The position numbers and the translations under genes are program-made. Shown in pieces: positions 1 to 10,121 of a DNA stretch of 64,000 nt (position 1 is its first letter; each line of letters starts with the position of its first letter). Below the pieces are notes generated by a model. The model saw only the letters and a list, made by a program, of their open reading frames with translations. It ran no database searches and was not told the DNA's origin. The DNA is from Pseudomonadota bacterium (GTDB lineage: Bacteria; Pseudomonadota; Gammaproteobacteria; Burkholderiales; Chitinibacteraceae): assembly GCA_018261735.1 (NCBI GenBank), contig JAGTRM010000018.1, forward strand, positions 1 to 64,000, given 5' to 3'.

Positions 1-221
1 GGCCGCAGCAGATCGAGTCGATGTACCGGGTAGCCGCAGAGCCGGTCATGTTCTGCCCAACCGGCAATTTCTTCGCCTCGGTCGTAATAGCGGCGCGCGG
101 CCAACACCGCCATGGACCCCGGTGGCGAAAGGCGGCATAGACTGGCATAGACATTGGCAGAGCCCCCATGGATGGGAGCAAAAATACTTGCCACGAGCAA
201 ACATGCGGATGATCGGGCCAT
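1..221 (-). CDS. Partial ORF of unknown function, cut by the window start
   Basis: An open frame starts with ATG at 221, 33 bp downstream of the exosortase gene on the same strand, and runs off the window edge without a stop (73 codons visible). The first 20 or so residues are hydrophobic (CLLVASIFAPIHGGSA) and could be a signal peptide. The rest (YASLCRLSPPGS, then RRYYDRGEEIAGW) matches nothing I recognise. A second frame over the same stretch also stays open, so the reading frame is not certain. It would be the last visible gene of the XrtA operon. Confidence 0.35.
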   Translation of the reverse strand, partial: MARSSACLLVASIFAPIHGGSANVYASLCRLSPPGSMAVLAARRYYDRGEEIAGWAEHDRLCGYPVHRLDLLR

Positions 222-254
222 GTCAGTTAGGGCTTTCTCCCCGAAGGGAATGAT

Positions 255-1799
255 TTACGATTGATTTAATCCTGCCTGTATGACATCCAGATTTTTGAGC
301 ACCCTTGGCAAACGATCACGGACGAACATCTCGATCAAGGCTTTGGATGCCTCGGAATTACCCAAATTCGTCGTACTAATGACGACCATCGCGCCGTCAT
401 CACCTTTACCCGTAAGCAGATTGAAGGCCTGATAGAACTTGCTCATCATTGCGCTGGAAGTAGTTCGACCGCCAATCCAGTAAACCGTAGCCACCGCCGC
501 TTTGGCTTTTGCCTTGGAATAATATTCAACTCGCAATTCCGGAATGCCATCCCCCATGGAGGCCATCCGCCCGCTTTTATTCCAGGTCCAGGTATGCGTC
601 GGCTCAATCACATTGTTGACGCTGACCAACTTGGCACCCTGCCGCTGATTGCGATAGTAGGCGACAGTAAGACCTATTTCACTGTCGCCAAAACGGTAGG
701 TCGCGTCGTGTATGGCAGAGGCCCCTAAAAAGTAGGGGGTAATCACCGCCAATGTCGGCCTGACTTTTTCAAGCCCGTTGAGCGAATTTGACAAATCAAG
801 CGTGGGTACCGGCCGAGGCGGCAAGTTCAGCAGATAATTGGCCCCTTGAGACCATCCTAGCACCAACGCCATGGTTAACAAGGCAACCCCGCCCGTGATG
901 CGGGCTGGAGCAGCAGTGCCTGCAGACGTTTTCTCGATGTGTTTTTCCGGATCACGCCAGCGTGCCCCGATCGCAAAGCTCACCATCACGGCAAAGGCAA
1001 ATATGACCCAGCCAAAGGCCAGATGCGACAAGCCAAATCCCCATTGATTGTTCGACAGGTGCGCCGCCATGACGATCATGTAAGCACGCAACCAGTTGGC
1101 AAACAACGAAAGCAACAGCATAAACAGGATGAAGATCAGTCGCTTGTGCCACTTGGCATAGGTGATATACGCAAAAATAGAACCGACAAAGAAAGACGTT
1201 AACAAGTAGCGAATGCCAGAGCAGGCCTCCACCACAGACCAACTGCCGCTGGGAATGACAAAGTTGCGATCTTGTTGAAGAACAGGAACACCGCTGACAC
1301 GCAGCGCGATCACGGTCGCATTGGCGGTCCAGTCCATCAGTGTGGGCAGGATGTCATAGCCGAAAGGAATAGCGAAAAAGAGAAAGCAGAGCGGACCGAA
1401 CAGGACCCGGAAACAACGATCCCCCATCACGGCCCATACCGTAGACAAGAGCATGAAAATCACCGAGAACTGGACGACCACGCCTGCCGAAACCATTTCT
1501 CCGGCAAAAGCAGCAGCACCGGACAGCACCAGCGCCATAATTCCGGCTTTGGAAGGCACCTGTGGCGCTACAGCCAGTGCGGCACGTTTGGTCCACGCCA
1601 GGTAGGCAACCACCAGAAGAACCACATATCCGTGTGCATGGGAAGGCAGATTGCCCCATGCCTCGACCACGAGCGCAACCTGGCTGCGGTAAACAACCAG
1701 GATCGTTATCCACATCAGAGCCGTGACAGACCATGCCATCTGTCGGCCAATCGCAGAATTGTTTCCACTACCCTTGTTTTCGGTATATGCAAACGGCAT
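255..1799 (-). CDS. xrtA: Exosortase A with fused EpsI domain
   Basis: This is the membrane transpeptidase-like protease that recognises C-terminal PEP-CTERM signals at the inner membrane and cleaves them. The N-terminal ~300 residues are multi-spanning and hold the three expected catalytic features: Cys in EACSGIRYLL, Arg in NWLRAY and His in GLSHLAFGW. The C-terminal ~200 residues form a soluble EpsI/DUF3485 domain, as in the XrtA subtype. The ATG at 1799 is preferred because AAGGGG lies about 7 nt upstream and this start leaves a 19-bp gap. The frame is open further to 1904, but that would overlap the preceding ligase gene. The product is 514 aa, a normal length for the fused form. Likely substrates in this window are the two PEP-CTERM proteins near 28-31 kb. 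Confidence 0.95.
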   Translation of the reverse strand: MPFAYTENKGSGNNSAIGRQMAWSVTALMWITILVVYRSQVALVVEAWGNLPSHAHGYVVLLVVAYLAWTKRAALAVAPQVPSKAGIMALVLSGAAAFAGEMVSAGVVVQFSVIFMLLSTVWAVMGDRCFRVLFGPLCFLFFAIPFGYDILPTLMDWTANATVIALRVSGVPVLQQDRNFVIPSGSWSVVEACSGIRYLLTSFFVGSIFAYITYAKWHKRLIFILFMLLLSLFANWLRAYMIVMAAHLSNNQWGFGLSHLAFGWVIFAFAVMVSFAIGARWRDPEKHIEKTSAGTAAPARITGGVALLTMALVLGWSQGANYLLNLPPRPVPTLDLSNSLNGLEKVRPTLAVITPYFLGASAIHDATYRFGDSEIGLTVAYYRNQRQGAKLVSVNNVIEPTHTWTWNKSGRMASMGDGIPELRVEYYSKAKAKAAVATVYWIGGRTTSSAMMSKFYQAFNLLTGKGDDGAMVVISTTNLGNSEASKALIEMFVRDRLPRVLKNLDVIQAGLNQS

Positions 1800-1818
1800 T
1801 TCGGCCCCTTGGGGAGGA

Positions 1819-3168
1819 CTAAGGCATTCGTCCTTCCGGGCAGCGCATGGTCGCTGCGGAAGGAATCGGATCGGAACAGGCATCCTTCTGCAGCGATTCG
1901 CCAAGGCTATCCCTCACCCATCTTTCAGTACAAACCAGGATCACCATGATGTAGAAAGGCATGTCCCAATAAGCAATGCTGAGAAAGGCCCCGCCAACAG
2001 CGAATCCGACCAGGCTAACTTTAGCCATGGAACCCAGCATATGCGCCCACTGCAAGCCATCCTTGCCCGCGGCCAGCTTGATGACCTTCCCCGCCAGACA
2101 ATAAGTCATGAACCAGAAACCCAGGTAGAGCAGCAGGCCGACATAGCCGTGCTCGCCCAATATCTGGAAATAGATACTGTGCGCCACAATGACAAAATTC
2201 GGATTGGGGGCATAACGCAGATAGATCACGGGCGAGGCCGTTTCAAATCCCGCCCCCAGGAGACGATCATTGGCGATGTTGATCGCCATGGTCCACGCAT
2301 TAATGCGACCCATGGCAGAAGAATCCTCAGCATAAGTACCGAGTGTATTCATGCGGCCCAGCCACGCTTCTGGCATGAAATACAAAGCAACCGCCAGCAC
2401 GATGAGAATAAGCACAGCCACAGCCCATTTTGATTTGCTGCGCCACCAGAACATGGTGCTCATCGCAACCAGAGCCAGCAGCGCCCCGCGCGAATAGCTT
2501 CCCAGCGCAGCGATCATGCAGAGCGGAATCGCTGCGTAGAAACCTCTGCGCATCCATTTTTCCGAAACCCAACCCATGGGCCGGAGTTGGCGGATCAAGG
2601 GCACTTGATGGGCCAGGTAATAAAGCAATGGAATCGTGATGACCAGGGCAACAGCCAGTTCATTGTTACCTTCGATGACACTGGAAGGCGGCCCCCATAC
2701 GCGATTGACGCCACCCGTCATGACCGTGAACAGACCGCCCTTGACTCCAAAAAAGGCAATTGACCCAACCGTTATCAGCACCAGGCCAAGAATTTCTTCC
2801 CGCGTTCTCACGACAGCGGCAACGACAAGGGTCATCAGCAGCACTTTCAGGGTAGCCACATACTTGATCATGCTTCCGTCATAAATGATCGCGCCCAGCG
2901 TGGTGACACCCATCCATGCAACCAGAAGAATCAGCAGGAAAACCGTCGCTCCCGTTGGCCAACGTATTTTTTCCGGATTTATTGCCATGGAAATAATCAG
3001 GACAATTGCAGCAATCATCGCAAATGGAAAGGAATAGGCAAAACCCCAACCCAGTCGATGCGGGTTCATCAGGCCGATCCAGACCCACAGCAGCGCTGCG
3101 ATATAGGGTCGTCGAAGGGCCATGATCAGGCCAACGGTGATGATTGCGGTTACCAGGATATCGCGCAT
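1819..3168 (-). CDS. O-antigen ligase/polymerase-like membrane protein, exosortase A-associated (TIGR03097 type)
   Basis: A 449-aa polytopic inner-membrane protein with about ten or eleven hydrophobic segments and the Wzy_C/O-antigen ligase layout. It starts MRDILVTAIITVGLIMALRR and has the early WIGLMNPHRLGWG motif typical of the exosortase A-associated ligase subfamily (TIGR03097). In the family it polymerises or transfers lipid-linked repeat units on the periplasmic face. Large periplasmic loops carry the conserved SYSRGALLAL and GAGFETASP regions. It ends 19 bp before xrtA. No strong Shine-Dalgarno is visible, so the start rests on family similarity. Confidence 0.9.
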   Translation of the reverse strand: MRDILVTAIITVGLIMALRRPYIAALLWVWIGLMNPHRLGWGFAYSFPFAMIAAIVLIISMAINPEKIRWPTGATVFLLILLVAWMGVTTLGAIIYDGSMIKYVATLKVLLMTLVVAAVVRTREEILGLVLITVGSIAFFGVKGGLFTVMTGGVNRVWGPPSSVIEGNNELAVALVITIPLLYYLAHQVPLIRQLRPMGWVSEKWMRRGFYAAIPLCMIAALGSYSRGALLALVAMSTMFWWRSKSKWAVAVLILIVLAVALYFMPEAWLGRMNTLGTYAEDSSAMGRINAWTMAINIANDRLLGAGFETASPVIYLRYAPNPNFVIVAHSIYFQILGEHGYVGLLLYLGFWFMTYCLAGKVIKLAAGKDGLQWAHMLGSMAKVSLVGFAVGGAFLSIAYWDMPFYIMVILVCTERWVRDSLGESLQKDACSDPIPSAATMRCPEGRMP

Positions 3169-3356
3169 TTTCGTATGCCCAGTCGGTATGGCATGAACAG
3201 CACAACTTCAACACTTAAACTCAGCATGATCGAGAATTTGAAATGTGCAAGAAAAGACCGACCTGCGTTTGGCTCGCAGCCTCTCTGAGGAAGGCTTCAG
3301 CATGACTCCATCCGGACTTAACCGATAAAACAGTGATGTATATCCGCTGCCATCTT

Positions 3357-4547
3357 CTAGCTGTTCGCAATGATTTGCCGGAAAAGCGCCAGTTGCCCAT
3401 CGCTTGTGGCTTGCCAGCAAAAACCTTCGGCGTAGGCCCGTACCAGCATTCGATCAGGGTATGCCTGTAGTAGCGATTCGACCCCGGCTGCGAAATGCAT
3501 AACATCACGCTGATCAACCAGCCGGCCGGCTTCGGGCGCTGCCACCACTTCGGGAATACCGCCAAGATTCGTGGCAACCACGGGCGTTCCACAAGCCATG
3601 GCTTCGAGCAAAACGTTTGGCCAGCCTTCTCGGCTTGAAGCCAGGATCAGAATGTCGGCTGCACTGTAATAGGCAGGCAAACGATCCTGCGCCACTCGAC
3701 CGGCAAAGATGACACGTTGGGAGACGCCAAGACGCCGTGCAAGCTGCTCCAGCGCCTCGCGGTCCGGGCCGCCGCCGACAATAAGCAGCTGAAAATCGGG
3801 CATTCGAGCAATCAACTCAATCGCAATATGGTGCCCTTTGCTTTCGAGTAGATTTCCAACGGAAAGCAGGGTTGGCCCATCGGGCAATCCAAGCTCGGCG
3901 CGTGCCAGCGCCTGAGGAACCGGATAAAAGCGCCCGACATCAACACCATTTCGCAGCACCCTCAATTTGGATCGATCCACGCCAAGCTCTGCAAGTTTTT
4001 CGCACAAAGCGTTGGACACAGTGATGGATGCTCTCGCTTGATTCGCGGTCCAGCCTATCCATTTGCGCGGAATGCAGTACTGTGGAATCAAATTGATATC
4101 CGTCCCGCGCGCGGTAACCACAAAGGGCTTATCAAACCATTTCGCCAAGAGTGCCGCTGCAACGCCGTCGGGGTAGTAGTAGTGTGCATCGATCAGATCA
4201 AAATCAAACCCTTCATCGAGCAAGCGCCGAATCTCCGGAGCGGCCCCCAGCGCCAGCAGCAACGGTGCGACGTTCATGCCAATTTTCGGCGGCAGAATAT
4301 AGCGGGGATGGCGCACATCAATGCCGTTGTAATATTCGCGCGACGGAATGCTGGCCATCACCGCGTAATCCCCGAATCGTGGATTTTTCGAAAAAAACCA
4401 TGGCACGGGCGAAACCACTTTGGCTTCAACCTCCCTGCACTTCAGCAGTTCACGCAAACGCGTTTCGACAAAAATGCCGTGCCCGGGCCGCACACTGCAG
4501 GGATAGAGCGTGCTGAATGTCAGCAGGCGAATTTTACGTTCTGTCAT
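3357..4547 (-). CDS. Glycosyltransferase family 4
   Basis: A 396-aa GT-B fold transferase predicted to add a sugar to the lipid-linked EPS repeat in the cytoplasm. The N-terminal domain has the Rossmann-like opening (IRLLTFSTLYPCSVRPGHGIF). The C-terminal GT1 domain shows LLSVGNLLESKGHH, the EALEQLARRLGVS helix and the nucleotide-sugar binding motif SSREGWPNVLLEAMACGTPVV with its E-x7-E pattern. It lies 13 bp upstream of nothing larger than the short gap after the next glycosyltransferase start region, and 188 bp separate its end from the ligase gene. Donor and acceptor cannot be read from the sequence. Confidence 0.9.
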   Translation of the reverse strand: MTERKIRLLTFSTLYPCSVRPGHGIFVETRLRELLKCREVEAKVVSPVPWFFSKNPRFGDYAVMASIPSREYYNGIDVRHPRYILPPKIGMNVAPLLLALGAAPEIRRLLDEGFDFDLIDAHYYYPDGVAAALLAKWFDKPFVVTARGTDINLIPQYCIPRKWIGWTANQARASITVSNALCEKLAELGVDRSKLRVLRNGVDVGRFYPVPQALARAELGLPDGPTLLSVGNLLESKGHHIAIELIARMPDFQLLIVGGGPDREALEQLARRLGVSQRVIFAGRVAQDRLPAYYSAADILILASSREGWPNVLLEAMACGTPVVATNLGGIPEVVAAPEAGRLVDQRDVMHFAAGVESLLQAYPDRMLVRAYAEGFCWQATSDGQLALFRQIIANS

Positions 4548-4560
4548 GCCTCTCCCCGGG

Positions 4561-5751
4561 TCACGAGCGAACGGCGCTGCTCACTGGCGCAGCGGAGGGC
4601 GTGGAGGGCTGCCGCGAAAACAACCCTGCGACCCTGGTTGCATGTTGTTTCCAGGTCAGTTGTTTACTCTCGATTACCCTTAGCGCGGCGCGTGCGATCT
4701 GCTCACGCAACCTGGGATCTGCACGCAAAGCGTCCAACGCCTTTTCGATTCCCTGATCATCATCCGGGTCGTACAAAATGGCATCCACTTGATCCGTGAG
4801 AATTTCATGATGGTTCGGCTGGTCGGGCGCCACAATCGCTTTGCCCAGAGCCAGATATTCAAAGAGGCAAAGCGGAGAGGCATAAGGCACCAGTGCGGTT
4901 TGCAGGGCAATATCGAAAGCCATGGCAATCGCCGGCACCTCTTCCCGCCGGACAACCCCGGTAAATCGCACCCGCTCAGAGATGCCCAGACCAGTTGCGC
5001 AGGCTTCGATTTCAGCACGCGCAGGGCCATCACCGATGACCAGAAGGCATGCATCGACTTCAGCGCTCTGCTGTGCAATCCAGCGAACGATGCGATCCAG
5101 CCTGTCCCACTCGCGCACGAAGCCAGTAAAACCGATCACCAGCTTCCCCGTCAGCCCAAGTTTCTGTTTGGCTTCTTCGGTTGTCGGCAAATTCCGGTAA
5201 TGGTTTTCGTTGATGCCATTGGGAATGACCACCACGTGATCGGGTGAAACGCCCTGGGAAACGATATAGTCGGCCAGCACCTGCGTTACGGGCAGAACGA
5301 TGTCGGCATTGCGCCAGACATAGCGCTCAGCCCAGTTGGCGAGCCTTGGCCAGGACAAACCGCCGTACTGTCCTCGCTCCAGCGCCACGGGCGCATTCAC
5401 CTCGAGAATCAGCGGTAGTCCGTATTTTTTCTTGGCCCAAACGCCGGCTAGAAGATACAGGTTGTAGCGCTCATAAATTCCGTTCGGTTTAAACGCCAAA
5501 ATTTTTCCCGACAACCGTCGGTATGCAACAAGGGAATAAGCCAATTCGGCAAGTTCATATACACAACTTGGCAGGCTTGCCTTGAGTTTGCCGACCCACC
5601 CGCCGCTACCGCCAGCAGGATTGTCTTTCCCGATCGACGGTGCAGCTTCCTCGACCTCGCAGCCAATCGAGCGCAGTCCGCCGATCATCTCCTGAATATG
5701 CGTTGATTGGCCATCGCGCGAAGCGGTGCGGTGATGGTAAAGAATTCTCAC
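4561..5751 (-). CDS. Glycosyltransferase family 4, GTG start
   Basis: A 396-aa GT-B glycosyltransferase. The N-terminal domain begins VRILYHHRTASRDGQSTHI. The C-terminal domain has LVIGFTGFVREWDRLDR, IGDGPARAEIEA and an acceptor-side EYLALGKAIVAPDQ in place of the usual EAMACG motif. The frame is open to 5919, but that would overlap the amidotransferase gene. The GTG at 5751 has AAGGA 7 nt upstream and leaves 14 bp, so I take it as the start. Its role is probably addition of one sugar of the EPS repeat. Confidence 0.9.
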   Translation of the reverse strand: MRILYHHRTASRDGQSTHIQEMIGGLRSIGCEVEEAAPSIGKDNPAGGSGGWVGKLKASLPSCVYELAELAYSLVAYRRLSGKILAFKPNGIYERYNLYLLAGVWAKKKYGLPLILEVNAPVALERGQYGGLSWPRLANWAERYVWRNADIVLPVTQVLADYIVSQGVSPDHVVVIPNGINENHYRNLPTTEEAKQKLGLTGKLVIGFTGFVREWDRLDRIVRWIAQQSAEVDACLLVIGDGPARAEIEACATGLGISERVRFTGVVRREEVPAIAMAFDIALQTALVPYASPLCLFEYLALGKAIVAPDQPNHHEILTDQVDAILYDPDDDQGIEKALDALRADPRLREQIARAALRVIESKQLTWKQHATRVAGLFSRQPSTPSAAPVSSAVRS

Positions 5752-5765
5752 GTGGATTCCTTTCT

Positions 5766-7688
5766 TCAAGCTGCGACCCGCATTTCCCCCACCGATTGAT
5801 CCATTACGCAGCGCAGGAATGCGTCGTACATCAGCAGCGTCCAGATCGGTGTGCTGTGATCGCGCACGCCGGATTCGTGTTCGTTGACAAGCTGCGCAAT
5901 GATCCTTTGGTTGAACCAACCCGATTCGGCAATCGGCCCCTTGAGCAGCGAATCACGCACGCGCTGGCGCAGCGGGCCGCGAAACCAGCGCGCCAGTGGT
6001 ACGGAAAAACCCATCTTCGGCCGGTACATGAGGTCATTGGGCAGGTACGGTTCCATCGCCTTCTTGAGCAGGAATTTCCCTTCCCCGCGCCGCATTTTCA
6101 GTGAAGTCGGCAAGGTCGCCAGCCATTCCACCAGCGGGTGATCCATCAGCGGTTCACGCACTTCGAGCGAATGCGCCATGCTGGCGCGATCGACCTTGGT
6201 GTTGATGTCGCCGACCAGGTAGGTATGCAGATCGATGTACTGGATCAACCCGAGCGGATCGTCGGTCTGCGCCCTGGCCGCATGGCGATTGAAGACATCG
6301 ATGGCACTATAGCCACCCAGCATGGCTTTGAAGCTGTCGCTGTAAAGCTGGCTGCGAATAGGGTCGCGAATCAGCGACATGCTGTGAAAATACGCTTCGA
6401 CCGAGGTTCGGGCCAATCCTTCGAAAGTCGATTTGGCACGGAATACGCGCGGTGCCCAGTCGGCCTTGGGGAAAAGCGTTCCGAGCATGCCAAAAAGCGG
6501 TCGGCGCACGCCCAACGGCAATGCCGAACGCATTTGTTCTTCCATCATGTGCAGCTTGTAGCGCCGGTATCCACCAAAGCTCTCGTCGCCGCCATCGCCA
6601 GAGAGGGCCACCGTGACGTGCCTGCGTGCCAGCTGGCAGACTCGATATGTGGGGATCGCGGAGCTGTCGGCATAAGGCTCATCGTAGAGGCGGGCCAGCG
6701 TGTCGATCAGATCGAAATCGTCGCTCTCGACCAGATCGACGTAATGATGGGTCTTGTAGCGCCCGGCAACCATCTTCGCGAATTCCGCTTCGTTGTAGGC
6801 CGGATCGGAAAAGGCGATGGAACAGGTGTTGACGGGGTCGGGCGACAGGCCCGCCATCAGCGCCACCACGGCGCTGGAATCGACACCACCGGAGAGAAAA
6901 GCGCCTAGCGGCACTTCCGACATCAGGCGCAGGCGGATCGATTCGTTGAGCCGCGCGGTGAGTTCTTCATAGGCTTCTGCGTCGCTTATGGTGTTGTCGA
7001 GGCTGAAACACACATCCCAGTATTCGCGCGGCTCGCCCATCGCCTCGCCACGCCGGATTGCAAGCGTCGAGGCGGGGGGCAGCTTGCGGGCCTGTTTGAA
7101 GATGGCGCGCGGTTCGGCCACATAGCCCAGCGCGAAATACTCTTCAACGGCAAGCGGATCGATCTCCTTGGGCAGCCCGCCATGCGCGAGCAAGGATTTC
7201 AACTCGGAACCAAACAGCAAGGTGCCGTCGGCGAGCAGCGCGTAATAGAGCGGCTTGACGCCGAGCCGGTCGCGCGCAAGGAATAGCGTTTCGCGGTTGC
7301 GATCCCACAAGGCAAAAGCAAACATGCCGCGAAAGCGCTTTACACAATCCTCGCCCCAGGCTTCCCAGGCATGCACGATCACCTCGGTATCGCTGCGCGT
7401 ATGAAACACATGGCCAAGCGCCTGCAGTTCGGGGATCAGTTCCTGGTAGTTGTAGATTTCGCCATTGAACACAACACAGACGCTCTGGTCTTCGTTGTAG
7501 AGCGGCTGCTGGCCGGTGGATAGATCAATGATAGACAGGCGCCGATGCCCGAGTCCGACGCCGGGTTCGACATGCATTCCGCCTTCGTCCGGGCCGCGAT
7601 GATGCTGCGCTTCGTTCATGCGCGCCAGCGCGGCACGGTCAATCTCGCGCCGGCCTCGGGTATCAAATATTCCGGTTATGCCGCACAT
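5766..7688 (-). CDS. XrtA-associated amidotransferase, asparagine synthase (glutamine-hydrolysing) family
   Basis: A 640-aa class II amidotransferase. The N-terminal Ntn-hydrolase domain starts with the catalytic Cys (MCGITGIFD) and contains the glutamine-site motifs HRRLSIIDL and FNGEIYNY. The C-terminal domain carries the ATP pyrophosphatase loop LSGGVDSS, followed by SIAFSDPAYNE and the SGDGGDESFGGYRRY motif. Family TIGR03108 is tied to exosortase A clusters and is thought to amidate a uronic or amino-sugar acid of the polysaccharide rather than to make free asparagine. That fits the UDP-GalNAcA genes at 34-37 kb, but the substrate is an inference. Confidence 0.93.
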   Translation of the reverse strand: MCGITGIFDTRGRREIDRAALARMNEAQHHRGPDEGGMHVEPGVGLGHRRLSIIDLSTGQQPLYNEDQSVCVVFNGEIYNYQELIPELQALGHVFHTRSDTEVIVHAWEAWGEDCVKRFRGMFAFALWDRNRETLFLARDRLGVKPLYYALLADGTLLFGSELKSLLAHGGLPKEIDPLAVEEYFALGYVAEPRAIFKQARKLPPASTLAIRRGEAMGEPREYWDVCFSLDNTISDAEAYEELTARLNESIRLRLMSEVPLGAFLSGGVDSSAVVALMAGLSPDPVNTCSIAFSDPAYNEAEFAKMVAGRYKTHHYVDLVESDDFDLIDTLARLYDEPYADSSAIPTYRVCQLARRHVTVALSGDGGDESFGGYRRYKLHMMEEQMRSALPLGVRRPLFGMLGTLFPKADWAPRVFRAKSTFEGLARTSVEAYFHSMSLIRDPIRSQLYSDSFKAMLGGYSAIDVFNRHAARAQTDDPLGLIQYIDLHTYLVGDINTKVDRASMAHSLEVREPLMDHPLVEWLATLPTSLKMRRGEGKFLLKKAMEPYLPNDLMYRPKMGFSVPLARWFRGPLRQRVRDSLLKGPIAESGWFNQRIIAQLVNEHESGVRDHSTPIWTLLMYDAFLRCVMDQSVGEMRVAA

Positions 7689-7731
7689 GTTTTTCCCGTC
7701 CGTGTGTGAACAGATTTACCTAACAGATTCT

Positions 7732-8895
7732 TCAGGCGCCAGAACTGGCAAGCTTCAAGACTTCATCATAGAGATCGTGATATTTCCTCACCATCGCCCC
7801 CAGGCTCAGCTGGCGCTCGATTCTCTGCCGGCCGGCTTTTCCGGCGTCGCGCGCCAATTCGCGCTGGCAGGCGTAGCGCACGATCGCTTGCGCCAGCGCA
7901 GGCACATCAGCGGCGGGCACCAGTTCACCGGTAATGCCGGCTTCGATCAACTCTCGATTGCCCCCCACATCGGTTGCAATCACCGGCAAGCCGCTGGCCA
8001 TGGCTTCAAGTATGGTGTTCGAGATGCCCTCAGCCAACGAGGGCAATACAAAGCAATCCAGTCCACGCAGAATGCCCGAAACATCGTTGCGCTCGCCCGG
8101 CAGCCACACCAATCCACCATAGCCAGCTTGTTCAAGCAAAGCCAGCGCTTCAGCCCGGAGCGGTCCGTCGCCGACCATCACCAGACGCAGGCTCGCCTTC
8201 AAATCCGGCGCCATCTCCAGCGCCAGAACAAAAGCTTGGGCCAGTGCAGTCTGGTTTTTTACTGCCTGCATACGGCCGACTGTGCCTATTACCCAATATT
8301 CCGCCCCGACAAACGGGCATCCCGGGATAGGCTGGCGCATCTCGGACGGATGAAAACGCTCGGCATCCACGCCATTGCAGACCCTGCGCACCTTGCTCTC
8401 GGGTATGCCAACCCGTTCGATCAGATACCGTTCCAGATCGCCCGACAAGGCAACGTACTGGGTCACGAAAGGCCGATATAGCCGGCGAACCCACTGGAAT
8501 TTCTTGTTGCTGCCATCCAGGTCGCCGACATCACGGCCATGCTCGCCATGGATACGCACCGGCACGCCAGCAGCCCAGGCGGGCACGACCACTTCGAGCG
8601 CGGCCAGGTTGCGACTGTGGACAATCGCCGGGCACAGCTCGCGAAAGAGTTTGAACAGCCGGGGATAGATCCACAACGCATGACCCGGTGCCTTCTGCAG
8701 CGCGATGAACTGCACATCATCGCGAACGATACGCTTGCGAAAATCGGTGATATCGGTGAGTGAAATAATCGCGTGGCGATAGCGCTCCGGCGGCATGTGG
8801 TTGATCAGGTTAACAATGCCGTTTTCCAGCCCACCGACATCAAACCGGTACATCACATGAACGATCAGGGGGCGTGGATCGAGTGTCTTGTTCAT
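7732..8895 (-). CDS. Sugar transferase, PEP-CTERM/EpsH1-associated (TIGR03088 type)
   Basis: A 387-aa GT4 transferase. The opening PLIVHVMYRFDVGGLENGIV is characteristic of the TIGR03088 subfamily found only with exosortase systems. The C-terminal domain has GTVGRMQAVKNQ, LVMVGDGPLRAE and LPSLAEGISNTILEAMASGL. Its ATG overlaps the stop of the upstream glycosyltransferase (ATGA at 8892-8895), so translation of the two is probably coupled. The predicted site of action is the cytoplasmic face, building the EPS repeat unit. Confidence 0.93.
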   Translation of the reverse strand: MNKTLDPRPLIVHVMYRFDVGGLENGIVNLINHMPPERYRHAIISLTDITDFRKRIVRDDVQFIALQKAPGHALWIYPRLFKLFRELCPAIVHSRNLAALEVVVPAWAAGVPVRIHGEHGRDVGDLDGSNKKFQWVRRLYRPFVTQYVALSGDLERYLIERVGIPESKVRRVCNGVDAERFHPSEMRQPIPGCPFVGAEYWVIGTVGRMQAVKNQTALAQAFVLALEMAPDLKASLRLVMVGDGPLRAEALALLEQAGYGGLVWLPGERNDVSGILRGLDCFVLPSLAEGISNTILEAMASGLPVIATDVGGNRELIEAGITGELVPAADVPALAQAIVRYACQRELARDAGKAGRQRIERQLSLGAMVRKYHDLYDEVLKLASSGA

Positions 8896-10085
8896 GGTTC
8901 GAGATAGCGATCAATGACGGACAAATGCGCATCCCAGCTATAGCGCGCCAGAACCTGATCGCGGGCAGCCTTTCCCATGGCCGCGGCATGCTCGGGGGAG
9001 CGCAACAGGAATTCGATCTGGCGCTGATAATCCTCGATGCTTGCTGCGGTCAGGAAATCACGCCCGGGAACGGCATCGACCGCGCCGGCACATTCCTGCG
9101 ATGCAACCACCGGCAATCTCATGGCCATGGCTTCGAGCACCTTGTTCTGGATTCCACGCGCCAGGCGCAAAGGCGCGACCACCACTGCCGCATGCCGCAA
9201 GTAAGGGCGCACATCGGGCACCGTCCCGGTCACGACAACATGATCACTGGCAAGGGCCAGGACCGCCGGCGCGGGGCTGCGGCCAACGATATAGAACCTG
9301 AGCTTCGTCCACCGCAACAACAACGCCGGCAGGATTTCTCTGGCGAACCAGCTCACGGCATCGATATTCGGCCAGTAATCCATGGCCCCGGTAAACACCA
9401 GTGGAATTTCATCTGCCGCATAGGGCGAGGCCAGTTCATGTGCCGGCGAGAACTGGTCCGAATCGACCCCGTTGCACATCGGCGAAACTTTTCCCCGGCA
9501 CTCGGGCGCACTTTTGCAGAAAAGGTCCACCTCGTTGTCCGTGACAAAAAAAGAATGATTGGCCCACTGCGCCACGCTTCGCTCAAAGGCCAGCAACCGC
9601 TCCCCCTCGCGCTGGTAAAGCGTGGAGAGCGGCCAGCGGTGATTGGGCGCATATTGGGACCACTTGGCGGAATCGACATCGACAAAATCAACGAGCGTGC
9701 GAAGGTTCGTTGCGCCTTGAACATATTGAGCCATCGCTGATGAGAAGATGACTGCAGCGTCGATCTTCTCATCGCGCAGGGTGCGATCAACCCAATCCTG
9801 CAGTCCCCGGTCCCGGTAGTACGGCAGGGTCAGCGCCTCGTTCGTCAATAACCCACGCAGGCTGCACAATTTGGCGAACTTTGGGGACAAGCGGGCGATG
9901 TGCATCCCGGCGCAGAACCGCGGCATTTGTTCGACATAGTCTTCATCTTGCGGATCGTCGATAAAGGTACCGAGAAAAACGCGATGCTTGGCGGCAAGAT
10001 GCTTGAGCAGGTGATAAGAGCGAACCTTGTCGCCTTTGTTGGGTGGGTAAGGCAGCCGATGAACGAGATACAGTATGTTGCCCAT
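8892..10085 (-). CDS. Glycosyltransferase, PEP-CTERM/XrtA-associated (TIGR03087 type)
   Basis: A 397-aa GT4 enzyme starting MGNILYLVHRLPYPPNKGDK, the signature opening of the TIGR03087 family. The C-terminal half has VFTGAMDYWPNIDAV, PDVRPYLRHAAVVVAPLRLA and the NKVLEAMAMRLPVV donor-site helix. The ATG at 10085 has AGGAGG about 7 nt upstream, although the frame is open to 10148. The gene follows a 121-bp palindromic repeat and overlaps the next gene by 4 bp. Confidence 0.93.
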   Translation of the reverse strand: MGNILYLVHRLPYPPNKGDKVRSYHLLKHLAAKHRVFLGTFIDDPQDEDYVEQMPRFCAGMHIARLSPKFAKLCSLRGLLTNEALTLPYYRDRGLQDWVDRTLRDEKIDAAVIFSSAMAQYVQGATNLRTLVDFVDVDSAKWSQYAPNHRWPLSTLYQREGERLLAFERSVAQWANHSFFVTDNEVDLFCKSAPECRGKVSPMCNGVDSDQFSPAHELASPYAADEIPLVFTGAMDYWPNIDAVSWFAREILPALLLRWTKLRFYIVGRSPAPAVLALASDHVVVTGTVPDVRPYLRHAAVVVAPLRLARGIQNKVLEAMAMRLPVVASQECAGAVDAVPGRDFLTAASIEDYQRQIEFLLRSPEHAAAMGKAARDQVLARYSWDAHLSVIDRYLEP

Positions 10086-10121
10086 CGCCGCCTCCTTTTC
10101 CTTCTGAATTTTAGAGTGATC